Below, in pieces: positions 33,464 to 42,419 of a DNA stretch of 42,497 bases. The DNA lies in the NCBI RefSeq assembly GCF_002556635.1, contig NZ_MWMO01000023.1, positions 1 to 42,497 on the forward strand, written 5' to 3'. The notes under the pieces were generated by a model. It ran no database searches. It saw only the letters and a program-made list of their open reading frames with translations, and was not told where the DNA came from. Source of the stretch: Novosphingobium sp. PC22D (GTDB taxonomy: Bacteria > Pseudomonadota > Alphaproteobacteria > Sphingomonadales > Sphingomonadaceae). Position numbers and translations under genes: made by a program. Position 1 is the first letter of the stretch. Every line of letters starts with the position of its first letter.

Positions 33464-36093
33464 GCCTCGTCATCCGACAAATTGCGGTCGATGGCTTTCG
33501 GAAGTTCCGGACGCCCTTTGCAATCGAGGATCTCTCGGACGGGTTGAACATCGTCATCGAGCCGAACGAGACCGGCAAATCGACGTTGCTGGAGGCGCTC
33601 CGTGCCGCCTTTTTCGTTCGCCACAACACGCGTAACCAGCTCGCCCAATCCTTTGCGCCGTACGGCGAGGCGGTGGGTCCCGAGATCAAGGTGACGTTCG
33701 ACGTCGACGGTTCTCCCTGGTCGTTGACGAAGCGCTTCCTCAGGAGCCCCTCGCTTGAGATATCGGGCCCGCAGGGCCGGGCCCAAGGCGATGACGCGGA
33801 AGCACGGCTCAACACGCTGTTTGGCTCGGTCCGGGACACCAGTCGCGGGGGTGATGTTTCAACGTACGGGGCGCTGGGATTGCTGTGGGTCGCGCAGACC
33901 GAGGCTCTCTCGGTCTCGGCTCCTGGGCAGATCGTTCGCGACACGATCGCGTCCACGCTCGAAGCTGAGGTCGGTTCGATTATGGGCGGAGACGCCTATC
34001 GGCGCGTGCGCCAACGGATTGACGCGCAATATGAACTTTACTGGTCGCCGACCGGCCAGAAGCGCGGCCGGCAGAACGACGCGCGGGAACGGGCTGAAGC
34101 TGCGATCTCGGCCGCACGCGAGGCGAGTGAACGCCTTGCCGCATTGGAGAGGAGCTTCTCCGACCTCGATGCCGCGCGCGGGCGGCTCAAAATCATCCAG
34201 CGGGAGATTGCGGACGAGACAGATGCGCAAGCACGCAAGGAGCTTGTCGACTCCCTTGAGATTGCCCGCGCGGCCGCGCAAATCCTATCGACCCGAAAGG
34301 CCGAGGAGGAGGCGGCCGTTGCGAAACTGAAGGGGCTGGAAGATCTGAAATCTCGCCACGGGGCGGCGACGATCTCGCGCGATAGCGCCACGACTGCGGT
34401 GGAAACAGCGCGCGCAAAACGTGCCGAGCTCCGCGAGGCGCTTGCGACCGGCAAGGCCAAGCTCGCTGCGGCACGCGAGGACCTCGAGGCGGTGCGCGGC
34501 GAGCGTCATGACGCCCGAGCGGCGCTTGCAGCGGGTGAACAGGCTGTCTGCCTCAGCCGCCGCCAAGCGGCGATCGCTGCCGCTCGCCGTCGCCATGACG
34601 AGTTGCTGAAGCTCGAGCAGTTGCATGGCGAGGCAAAGGCGCGTGCCGTGACCGCCATTCCGGCCAAGGCGCTCGAAGCGCTCGAAGCGAACGATCGTGC
34701 GGTGAGCCAAGCTCAAGCCGTCGTGGACGCGGGCGCGACCCGACTGACGCTGTCCGGCGCCATCCAGGGAGTAACGATCGACGGTGAACCGATGCCCGCT
34801 GGCGCGCGCACCATCACCCGTGCTGCCAGCATCGCGATCGGAGGAACCATGTTGGTCGTCAGCCCGCCGGCCGCGGCTGCAAGCGCTGAAGAGACCCTCG
34901 CTGCGGCAATCCGCAAACGGCAGTCTGCGCTCGAGGAGCTCCATGTAGCCGATCTTGCGGCTGCTCGATCTCGCAACGAGGCGGCTCGCGATGCCGCAGC
35001 CGAACTTCGCACGCTTGCTGCGCGGATCGATGCAGCGACACCCGCGGACGAGACACTTCAAATCGCAGCCGGGGCCGACGCGTTAAAGCTCTTTGTCGCT
35101 CAACTTGAGCCGGAGGCGGCTGAGGTGGAAGCGGCGCTTCCCGATGTGAGCGCGTTAGCCGCCGCCGTCGAGGCTGCCGACACGAAGCTCGCGCGAGCTG
35201 AGGGGACGCAGGACAGTGCGATCGCGGCGCTGCGACGTGCCGAAGAAGCCGATGCTCCGCTCGCACTGATTGAAGCGGGTGCGGTAAGCGACCTTACCAA
35301 CGCGGCGGCGCTCCTCAAGGAGATCGAAACTCGGCCGGAATGGGCGACGCTTGATGTGGACCTAGAGCGGGCGCGGGAAACGGCAGCGCAAGCCTCCGTC
35401 CGCCTGGAAGAGGCCGAGCGGAACGCATCGGCCCATGATGTCGGCGCGATCAATCGCAAGATCGAGGTCATTGATGATCGCGTCCGGGTCGCTGCTGAGA
35501 CGCGCACGAGACTCGAAACTGAGATCGCCCGGCTTGAGGGGACGATCGAAAGCGAAGGCGGCCTCGGCCTGGCCGATCGCGCTGCGGCGGCTCAAGAAGA
35601 AGTCGAAGCGGCGAATGCTGCGCTCCAACGCGTCACGGAGGAAGCAGACACGCTGAAGCTGCTCCGCGACACGCTGGAAAGCGCAAGAAACGAGACTGCC
35701 GCCAAGTTCGTCGGTCCGGTCGCGAAGCGCGCGAAGCGGTATATCTCGCAACTGCTGCCAGACTGCGATCTTACTTTTGCCGAGGATCTATCCCTGGCGA
35801 GCGTCAGCCGGACTGGTGTCGACGAAAGCTGCGCCAATCTCTCTCGCGGCACCCAGGAGCAGCTCGCCGTCCTCACCCGCATAGCCTTTGCGGACTTGCT
35901 GCTTGAACAAGGGAAGCCCGTGTCACTGATCCTGGACGATCCGCTGGTATATTCCGACGATGGCCGTCTCGATACGATGATCGAGATCCTGACAGAGGCA
36001 TCGACGCGGATGCAGATCATATTGCTGACGTGCCGGGATCGCGCCTTCCGCCACGTACCCGGAAACAGGATACTCCTCCGTGCCGCGGCTTAG
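33460..36093 (+). CDS. SMC/Rad50-like ATPase, YhaN/SbcC type
   Basis: An 877-residue ABC-type ATPase with long coiled coils, partner of the nuclease upstream. Walker A EPNETGKSTLLEAL at about residues 35-46; coiled coils roughly 190-420 and 480-760; ABC signature LSRGTQEQLAVLTRIA at about 794-809; Walker B SLILDDPLVYSDD at about 820; C-terminal RAFRHVPGNRILL. Instead of a CxxC zinc hook at the coil tip, residues about 424-465 are a beta-rich insert (LTLSGAIQGVTIDGEPMP). No CxxC occurs in the protein. Start ATG 33460 forms ATGA with the nuclease stop; longer upstream readings are shadows. Together the pair should form an ATP-gated nuclease on DNA ends. Confidence 0.87.
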   Translation: MSLVIRQIAVDGFRKFRTPFAIEDLSDGLNIVIEPNETGKSTLLEALRAAFFVRHNTRNQLAQSFAPYGEAVGPEIKVTFDVDGSPWSLTKRFLRSPSLEISGPQGRAQGDDAEARLNTLFGSVRDTSRGGDVSTYGALGLLWVAQTEALSVSAPGQIVRDTIASTLEAEVGSIMGGDAYRRVRQRIDAQYELYWSPTGQKRGRQNDARERAEAAISAAREASERLAALERSFSDLDAARGRLKIIQREIADETDAQARKELVDSLEIARAAAQILSTRKAEEEAAVAKLKGLEDLKSRHGAATISRDSATTAVETARAKRAELREALATGKAKLAAAREDLEAVRGERHDARAALAAGEQAVCLSRRQAAIAAARRRHDELLKLEQLHGEAKARAVTAIPAKALEALEANDRAVSQAQAVVDAGATRLTLSGAIQGVTIDGEPMPAGARTITRAASIAIGGTMLVVSPPAAAASAEETLAAAIRKRQSALEELHVADLAAARSRNEAARDAAAELRTLAARIDAATPADETLQIAAGADALKLFVAQLEPEAAEVEAALPDVSALAAAVEAADTKLARAEGTQDSAIAALRRAEEADAPLALIEAGAVSDLTNAAALLKEIETRPEWATLDVDLERARETAAQASVRLEEAERNASAHDVGAINRKIEVIDDRVRVAAETRTRLETEIARLEGTIESEGGLGLADRAAAAQEEVEAANAALQRVTEEADTLKLLRDTLESARNETAAKFVGPVAKRAKRYISQLLPDCDLTFAEDLSLASVSRTGVDESCANLSRGTQEQLAVLTRIAFADLLLEQGKPVSLILDDPLVYSDDGRLDTMIEILTEASTRMQIILLTCRDRAFRHVPGNRILLRAAA

Positions 36094-36211
36094 GCGATAC
36101 CCACCGCCGGGCGGGTCCGCTCTCTATAGGCAATGCCGGCACGACGGCTAACAACAATCCGCTCGCCGCGAGCCTGTCTAGTTCAAACCATCCGAAGCTG
36201 AGATTGAATTC

Positions 36212-38332
36212 ATGCTCATCGAAAAGATTCAGGTGCAGGGATTCCGGCTCTTGGAAGACGTCGAGCTGCTGCTCGAACCGACTGCGACCGTCATCGTCGG
36301 CCGGAACAACAGCGGTAAAACCTCGCTCACGGAGATCTTTGATCGTCTCGCAGGTGAGCACGGCCCCAAGTTCAGGCTGGAGGATTTCTCGGCCAGCACC
36401 CGAGGCAAGTTTCTCGAAGCGAAGGCGAAGCGCGAGTCCGGTGGCGACCCGGAGGAGGTTCTCGCTCTCCTTCCGGCGATCGCGGTTACGCTCACGATCA
36501 AATATGATCCCGACATCGGCGAGTTGGGTCCTCTCGCACCGTTCGTGATCGACCTTGATCCTGGCTGCTCGACCGCCATCGCGCGGATCGAATATGCCGC
36601 GTCGTCAGCCTCGCTCGCTACCTTGTTCGATGTTCAGGAGGCAGAGGACGGCAGCGACGGAATCGCCCATTTTTACCGCCAACTCCGTGACACATTGCCT
36701 CGAGCTTATCGCATAAGTGTGACTGCGATCGACCCCACGGATCCGGCCAACTTCCGCATGCTCGACGGGACCGGCGCACTGTCGGCGCTCGTTCAATGCG
36801 GCTTCGTGCGCGCTCAACGAACACTCGACAGTAGCAAGCCGAGCGATACCGCCGTGATCGGGCGGCTCCTCGGAACGCTATTCCAGACCGCGAGCTCGAT
36901 TACGGCCGCGGAGAGCGACCAAGCCCTAGCGGCCGCGCTGAAGACCTCTGTCAGTCAGATCGAACAGACGATTCAGAACGATTTCGACACGATGGTGAAG
37001 GACCTGCTGCCGGCACTGAGCGCGTTCGGCTTCCCGGGTGTCAACGACGCCGAGTTGAGGCCTGAAACGTCGCTCAACGTCGAGACGCTTCTCTCGGATC
37101 ACACGAAGATCTTCTACACCGGCCAGCACGGCGTCCATCTACCCGAGGGTTATAACGGCCTAGGCACCCGCAACCTGATCTACATGCTGTTGCAACTCGA
37201 GACCTTTCATAAGGCGTACCGCGCTCGCTCTCTCCGGCCCGGCACGCATCTCGTTTTCATCGAAGAGCCGGAGGCGCACCTGCATCCCCAAATGCAAGAG
37301 GTGCTGATCGCACAGTTGAACGCCGCCGTCGCGGCACTTTCCGCCAAATATGTTGGCGAGCCGGTCTGGCAGGTTCAGTTCGTCATCTCGACACACTCGC
37401 CGCACGTTGCAAACGCGGCCTCGTTCGAAGCGGTGCGCTATTTTCTGAGTTCGAGCCAGGATGCGGCAGGGACGCGGCGTACCAAGGTCAAGGATTTCCG
37501 CAAAGGCAGCGCCGCTATCCCGCAGGAGGATCGCGAGTTCCTCCATCAGTACATGACCCTGACCCAATGCGATTTGTATTTCGCGGACAAGGCGATCCTG
37601 GTCGAGGGGACCACCGAGCGTATCCTGATGCCCCGCATCGTGCGGCTCGTGGACGAAGGGCTCGCGCCCGAACGGAAGCTCGGCCGCCAATATCTCACAA
37701 CGATCGAGGTCGGCGGCGCCTACGCGCACATCTTCTACCCACTCCTCGACTTCCTCGAACTGAAGAGCCTGATCATCACCGACATCGATGCGGTTCGGAT
37801 CGACAAGACCAAGGATAAGCCGCGCGCGGTCAAATGTCCTTGCGCCGAAGGCGAGCACAGCTCGAACGCCGCGATCCGAAACTGGTTCTCGGTCCCCAAG
37901 GGGCAGCAGATCAGCATCGAGGCGCTCTGCGCCAAGACGCCGGAAGATAAGCTCTCCCTCTATCGCTCAATCGCTTACCAGGTGCCGGAAGATGGCTCGA
38001 GCTGGTGCGGGCGGAGCTGTGAGGATGCGTTGATCCTCGCAAATCCTGAGCGGTTTGGCCTGCCTGAGGAAGGCGATCGCGGATTGCTCGCGTGGGAGAT
38101 GGCACAAGACCTCAGCAAATCGGAGACCGCCCTGCGGTTCGCCATCCAGGAAGCTGATTGGGCCGTTCCTAAATACATTAAGCAAGGCCTGACCTGGCTA
38201 TCCGAGCCTCCACCGCCTCCGGAAACTTCGCCACTGCTTGCTGGTGTCGGCGGGGACGCGCCGCCGATCGCGACAGGCTCAGACGACAGTTCCGCCGCGC
38301 CTGCAAACTCCGCGCAGCAGTACAATCTATGA
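36212..38332 (+). CDS. OLD-family ATPase with TOPRIM nuclease domain (GajA-like)
   Basis: A 706-residue overcoming-lysogenization-defect family protein. The N-terminal ABC-type ATPase has Walker A IVGRNNSGKTSLTEIFD (residues 29-45), YNGLGTRNLIYMLLQL as the signature region, Walker B HLVFIEEPEAHLHPQMQ at about 342-358 and the His switch VISTHSPHVANA. The C-terminal TOPRIM domain has the Glu in AILVEGTTERILMP (about 459-472) and the DxD in LIITDIDAVRIDK (about 520-532). The tail is Pro/Ser-rich. Paired with the UvrD-like helicase (ATGA overlap) this is the class 2 OLD layout of Gabija anti-phage systems, although it is longer than typical GajA (about 580 residues). Confidence 0.88.
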   Translation: MLIEKIQVQGFRLLEDVELLLEPTATVIVGRNNSGKTSLTEIFDRLAGEHGPKFRLEDFSASTRGKFLEAKAKRESGGDPEEVLALLPAIAVTLTIKYDPDIGELGPLAPFVIDLDPGCSTAIARIEYAASSASLATLFDVQEAEDGSDGIAHFYRQLRDTLPRAYRISVTAIDPTDPANFRMLDGTGALSALVQCGFVRAQRTLDSSKPSDTAVIGRLLGTLFQTASSITAAESDQALAAALKTSVSQIEQTIQNDFDTMVKDLLPALSAFGFPGVNDAELRPETSLNVETLLSDHTKIFYTGQHGVHLPEGYNGLGTRNLIYMLLQLETFHKAYRARSLRPGTHLVFIEEPEAHLHPQMQEVLIAQLNAAVAALSAKYVGEPVWQVQFVISTHSPHVANAASFEAVRYFLSSSQDAAGTRRTKVKDFRKGSAAIPQEDREFLHQYMTLTQCDLYFADKAILVEGTTERILMPRIVRLVDEGLAPERKLGRQYLTTIEVGGAYAHIFYPLLDFLELKSLIITDIDAVRIDKTKDKPRAVKCPCAEGEHSSNAAIRNWFSVPKGQQISIEALCAKTPEDKLSLYRSIAYQVPEDGSSWCGRSCEDALILANPERFGLPEEGDRGLLAWEMAQDLSKSETALRFAIQEADWAVPKYIKQGLTWLSEPPPPPETSPLLAGVGGDAPPIATGSDDSSAAPANSAQQYNL

Positions 38333-40044
38333 CGAACCCTGCGATCGAAGCTGCCAAGGAGGCGCAGAAACGGGTCGACGCATGCTTGGACGAAGGTCGC
38401 AACTTCCGATTGGAAGCCGGCGCCGGCGCCGGCAAGACCTATTCGCTGGTCGAGGCGCTCAAGAAGCTTATCAACGAGCGCGGTCGCGACCTGCAGCGGG
38501 TGGGCCAGAAGGTCGCCTGCATAACCTATACCGAGGTGGCGCGGGAGGAAATCGCGCAAGAGATCGAGCAGCACCCAGCGATCCTTGTGGAAACCATCCA
38601 CGCGTTCTGCTGGGGGTTCATGTCCAGGTTCCAGAAGGATCTACGGGCGCTCGTCGCGGCCCTTGAGGGCAAGCAGGACAAGATCGCTGAAGCAGGCGGG
38701 GTCGCCGATCAGATCGTGGAATATCAGCTGGGCTTCTTCGGTATCGACGAGAGGCGCATCACTCTCCATCATGACCACGTTCCGCGGTTCATGGCGCAAC
38801 TGCTCGGCAAGCCGAAATTCCGGGCACTGTTTGCCGCCACATACCCCGTCATTTTCGTGGACGAGTATCAGGACACCGACCCGCATTTCATGGCGGCGCT
38901 GGCAGAGCACTTTCTAGCCACCGGCACCGGTCCCAGGATCGGCTTCTTCGGGGATCACTGGCAGACCATCTACCGAAGCGACTATGGTCTGGCGGCCTAT
39001 CCCTCCCTTGAGCCGATCGACAAGGGTTCGAATTTTCGGTCGGTGCCCGCGGTGGTGAACGTGCTGAACGCGTTGCGACCGGAGCTGAAGCAGGCCGTCA
39101 AGGATCCCGGCGCTGAAGGCGAGGCACGGTTCTTTCATGCCAATTCCTACACCGGCGAACGGACCAGCAGCTCGTCATCCAAGAACGACACGCCGCCCGA
39201 GGTCAGCCGGGGTTTCATGGCGAAGCTGACGGAGAGGCTGAAGCAGGACGGGTGGGATCTGTCATCCGAGAAAACGAAGATTCTTATGCTGACGCATAAC
39301 GCGATTGCCGCTGAGCGCGGCTATCCCACCATCGCCAAGGCTTATCGTTACAATGACTCCTTCGCGAAGAAGGAGGACCCGTTGATCGCGTTCCTTGTCG
39401 ACACCGTGGAACCGATGTGTCGTGCTTTCACCGAGAAGCGCTTCGGCGACATGTTCAGAATCCTTGGGTCACGACCAGAGCTCAGCTCGCACGAAGACAA
39501 GGTCGCGTGGGCGACCGACATGGCCGCGTTAGCGGACGCGCGCGCCAACGGAAGCATAGGCGACGTCGTAGACCTCTTGAAGGAGACAGGTCGACCTCGG
39601 CTACCGGACCGGATTGTTAGGCGCGAGCAGGAGCTTGCGGCAGCCGAAGATGGTGCGGAGTTGCCGCGCGCGCTTCAGGAGCATGGCCTCGTTCGAGAGG
39701 CGCCGTACCAGGAACTGGTCCGGCTCGCCGAATTTATCGAAGGCCAGACGCCGTTTGCGACACAGCACAGCGTTAAGGGTGCGGAGTTCGACAATGTCAT
39801 CGTCGTGCTTGGCGGCGGGTGGAACCATTATAACTGGCCCCAGCTGCTTGAGCTGCTGACGACCGGCGCCATCACCGCGAAGAACGAGAAGGGGTATTAT
39901 CGGGCGCGGAATCTCTTTTACGTGGCGGTTTCCAGGCCGAAGAAAAAGCTGGCTGTCTTAGCAACCCAGACTTTGTCGCCGACGGCGCTGCAATCGGCCG
40001 AGAAGCTATTTGGGGCTGGGAATGTGGTAGCTCTCACCGTCTAG
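38329..40044 (+). CDS. UvrD/Rep-like superfamily 1 helicase (GajB-like)
   Basis: A 571-residue SF1A helicase. Motif I LEAGAGAGKTYSLVEAL at about residues 27-43; Ia ACITYTEVAREEIAQEI; II VIFVDEYQDTD at about 173-183; III IGFFGDHWQTIYR at about 203-215; V TPFATQHSVKGAEFDNVIVVLG; VI RNLFYVAVSRPKKKLAVLA. It is shorter than UvrD (about 720 residues), with reduced 1B/2B subdomains, as in GajB. ATG 38329 overlaps the OLD-gene stop, so the two are translated as a pair. In Gabija the helicase partner works with the nuclease on invading DNA. The gene end overlaps degenerate sequence on the other strand. Confidence 0.88.
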   Translation: MTNPAIEAAKEAQKRVDACLDEGRNFRLEAGAGAGKTYSLVEALKKLINERGRDLQRVGQKVACITYTEVAREEIAQEIEQHPAILVETIHAFCWGFMSRFQKDLRALVAALEGKQDKIAEAGGVADQIVEYQLGFFGIDERRITLHHDHVPRFMAQLLGKPKFRALFAATYPVIFVDEYQDTDPHFMAALAEHFLATGTGPRIGFFGDHWQTIYRSDYGLAAYPSLEPIDKGSNFRSVPAVVNVLNALRPELKQAVKDPGAEGEARFFHANSYTGERTSSSSSKNDTPPEVSRGFMAKLTERLKQDGWDLSSEKTKILMLTHNAIAAERGYPTIAKAYRYNDSFAKKEDPLIAFLVDTVEPMCRAFTEKRFGDMFRILGSRPELSSHEDKVAWATDMAALADARANGSIGDVVDLLKETGRPRLPDRIVRREQELAAAEDGAELPRALQEHGLVREAPYQELVRLAEFIEGQTPFATQHSVKGAEFDNVIVVLGGGWNHYNWPQLLELLTTGAITAKNEKGYYRARNLFYVAVSRPKKKLAVLATQTLSPTALQSAEKLFGAGNVVALTV

Positions 40045-40614
40045 CCAGACAGATGAGCCTCCTGGTGGCATTGATCCTCCCGATCCTGCAGCGCTCACCC
40101 CACAAGGTGCGCAGCCGGTCCCAGCGGAAGAGGCCTTTGTCATTTTCCGGGCGGTCGATATTAGGCCTGCCGAGCAGCCAGGGCGCGGGCTTCGGCTGCT
40201 GCCACAACCTCTCTCACGGACACCGCCGGCCAGACACGACCGAGTTGGGCGTCGGAGGAGTTGTTCGTATGGAACCGTCCCGAGTAGATACCGATGAAGT
40301 TGACTGCGCCGTCGCCGCCGGAAACGCGACCGTAGCCCCTGCCCCGCCCAAGAGCCGAGATAGTCGGCCACGATTTCGGGGGGCGCCGGCAGCGCTATCC
40401 GCTTTGTCCGTCGGCACCAGAGGTCGAACGCCTCGAGGTCCGATTTCAGCGCGCGGATCGAGTGCGGCGAGCTGGCGGCTTGATAGGCTGCAATTAGAAC
40501 CGCGTTCACGGTGATCGTTTGCCGGGCGCTCAGCTTGGTCACCTCCCAAGCGAGATCGATCCCGGCGGCAGGAGGAGATGGGGCTTCCGGCGAAGGCCTG
40601 GGCAACATGTCCAT
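40006..40614 (-). pseudogene. tyrosine integrase N-terminal fragment fused to scrambled remnant
   Basis: The first 92 residues (to about 40339) match the N-terminal SAM-like core-binding domain of site-specific integrases: ASSPHSIRALKSDLEAFDLWC and LPAPPEIVADYLGSWAGQG. After that the frame becomes Arg/Ser-rich nonsense and no catalytic Arg-His-Tyr domain follows. Other minus-strand frames then carry coding-like pieces: about 40350-40161 (GAVNFIGIYSGRFHTNNSSD, ending AARQA stop) and about 40230-40034 (PNIDRPENDKGLFRWDRLRT, ending at 40034). I read this as an integrase truncated by recombination into an unidentified, frameshifted gene. The ATG at 40614 follows the TIR-like stop by 2 bp. Confidence 0.65.
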
Positions 40615-40616
40615 GC

Positions 40617-41867
40617 TCAGAGCCTCGATTCTTTGACAATCTGCTCGTGAGTAAACGGCTCCACGCCATAGGCCGCGGCAAGGCCGTTAAACGCCTCCAC
40701 CGCTATGCGCTGAAGATTTTCGGGCGCGATCGAGGTCAGCGTCGCGTCATACTCGTAGGAATCTTCGACCGCCGCATAGCCATCATCGCCAAAATCGAAC
40801 CGGCCGCGCGGCCACCAACTGCCTTTGATGCTACTGACCCCGAGGCGCACATGAATCGGCAGCGAGCCACCATGCTCGAGTGCGAGCGCACAGTTGCGCT
40901 TGAGAAAATGAAGCCATCGCTGATAAAAGTATCCGGTCGCCAAGGTGAGGCGATCGTTCTCCCGGTCAAACAGGAAGCCCCCACCGACGCCCCAGAATTC
41001 CCCAGTTCGCTCGAACCACTGGGTTACAGCGACGGTTGGATGCACGCCCTGTTCTTCTGTTCCCGGCCAGTACACGACCGCCCCGCCCCGGCTGATGCCG
41101 TAGGTTAGAGAGTTGGCGCGGGCGAGCAGCGCCGGATGACCGGGATGTTCTGCGAGCGCCTTCCTGACGCCAGGCTTTGTCGCCCATTTGGAGGGGATCA
41201 GCCGCGCATATCCGGGATGCTTGTCCCTCCAGAGGAACTTGCTCGTACCGTGGGCCGGATTGGTCACTAACTGCGGTTCGGCGCGATCGAACCATAGGTC
41301 TGGATCACCAGCAAAATGCGGCTGCCAATGAACGGCTTCGGGAAGCGGCGCAGGTAGCTGGTCCAGCGCCAACTCAAGATACTCTACCAAGCGCTTTGCG
41401 AGATCCGCGCGAACGCGGCGCAGCTCTTCACGATCGGCACCAACAGGCAGGTGGAACGCGATCGGTCCGCGCCGCCCGCGCATGTCGAACGGCAGCTTAT
41501 CGAGGGTTGCCCCATCGAACGCCGTGTTCCAGACCTGCAGCACCCGGTTCTCACCGAGTGCGCGGTGGGCGTAGCCCAACTCGATCAGCACGTTCGGATT
41601 GGCGCACGCCTTCCCGTCGGCCGAGACTGCGATGGGTGTGACATCGCCCACGAAAACCGCCGTCTCGTCGATCTTGCGCAGGATGGTAGCGACGATGTCC
41701 GGCGAACCGGCGACTCCTTGCGTGTCAGAGGTGAGGCTCGGACGATCAGCCTCGTCGAGATCGGCCGAGATCATGCCGATCGCCTGGTCGAGCGCTGAAC
41801 GCACCAAGTCGCGCGTGACACGGCCGTCAAGATCGCTCTGCCAGGACCAGAAAACCGTCTTTTCCAC
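40617..41867 (-). CDS. TIR-like domain protein with unknown C-terminal domain
   Basis: A 416-residue protein. The N-terminal ~150 residues form a TIR/nucleotide-binding-like fold: first strand KTVFWSWQSDLDGR, helix VRSALDQAI, DTQGVAGSPDIVATILRKIDETAVFVGDVTPI, and NPNVLIELGYAHRALG, where the Glu in the N-V-x-x-E-x-G-Y pattern is where TIR-type NADases and related hydrolases keep their catalytic acid. The remaining 260 residues (FWGVGGGFLFDRENDRL, GSWWPRGRFDFGDDG) match no family I can name. Proteins of this type occur in prokaryotic defence regions; NAD-targeting or nucleotide sensing is inferred. It lies opposite the OLD-helicase pair, convergent with it, and has an AT-rich upstream region. 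Confidence 0.7.
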   Translation of the reverse strand: MEKTVFWSWQSDLDGRVTRDLVRSALDQAIGMISADLDEADRPSLTSDTQGVAGSPDIVATILRKIDETAVFVGDVTPIAVSADGKACANPNVLIELGYAHRALGENRVLQVWNTAFDGATLDKLPFDMRGRRGPIAFHLPVGADREELRRVRADLAKRLVEYLELALDQLPAPLPEAVHWQPHFAGDPDLWFDRAEPQLVTNPAHGTSKFLWRDKHPGYARLIPSKWATKPGVRKALAEHPGHPALLARANSLTYGISRGGAVVYWPGTEEQGVHPTVAVTQWFERTGEFWGVGGGFLFDRENDRLTLATGYFYQRWLHFLKRNCALALEHGGSLPIHVRLGVSSIKGSWWPRGRFDFGDDGYAAVEDSYEYDATLTSIAPENLQRIAVEAFNGLAAAYGVEPFTHEQIVKESRL

Positions 41868-42419
41868 GCTCGATCGTCCCTGCCCGCCTCGGCAGCCGTT
41901 CTATGCACCTTATAAGGGGCCGTCAAACAGGCTTATGTGATAACTTTAATTATTACAGGATTTTTTAGCAACAGTTCCACAGAATATTCTAATAATTCCA
42001 AATATTCACTATCTTCTTAGATAACATCAGGCGCACTTTATATTAATGACTATCGAGGTATAAGGATTTTTTTCGTGTCTATCAAAATACCTAAGCGTTC
42101 GCTCTTCATCTGATCAACGACCCAGCTTCACCTCCACCAACTTTCTAGTGATATCATCTATACGGTGTTGCAAATCGATGGCGAAATTGAGGCTCGCTGC
42201 CGCGATAGCTTCCGTAACGCGGGCTGGGACGTCACATCTCACATGCATACTTGGTTACGGGTCGGGCCTAGCCCCGGATGCGCTAAGATCACGAACGCCC
42301 GCTAACAGGCTCTATGAAATCAACGTCCTATGTTGGACGATGGGGCGGATGCGGGCGTTCGCGGCCCGGATGAACGAATGGCGGCTTTCGGCATTTGCGG
42401 CAGCGCCGGCGAACGGCGA
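41868..42419. other. non-coding, partly AT-rich gap
   Basis: From about 41935 to 42160 the sequence drops to clearly low GC (long A/T runs such as GGATTTTTTAG, AATATTCTAATAATTCC) in an otherwise GC-rich window. It lies upstream of the TIR-like gene. From about 42163 (GGTGTTGCAAAT) GC returns to high values, perhaps marking the end of an insertion element; no reliable gene is seen in either part. Confidence 0.5.
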
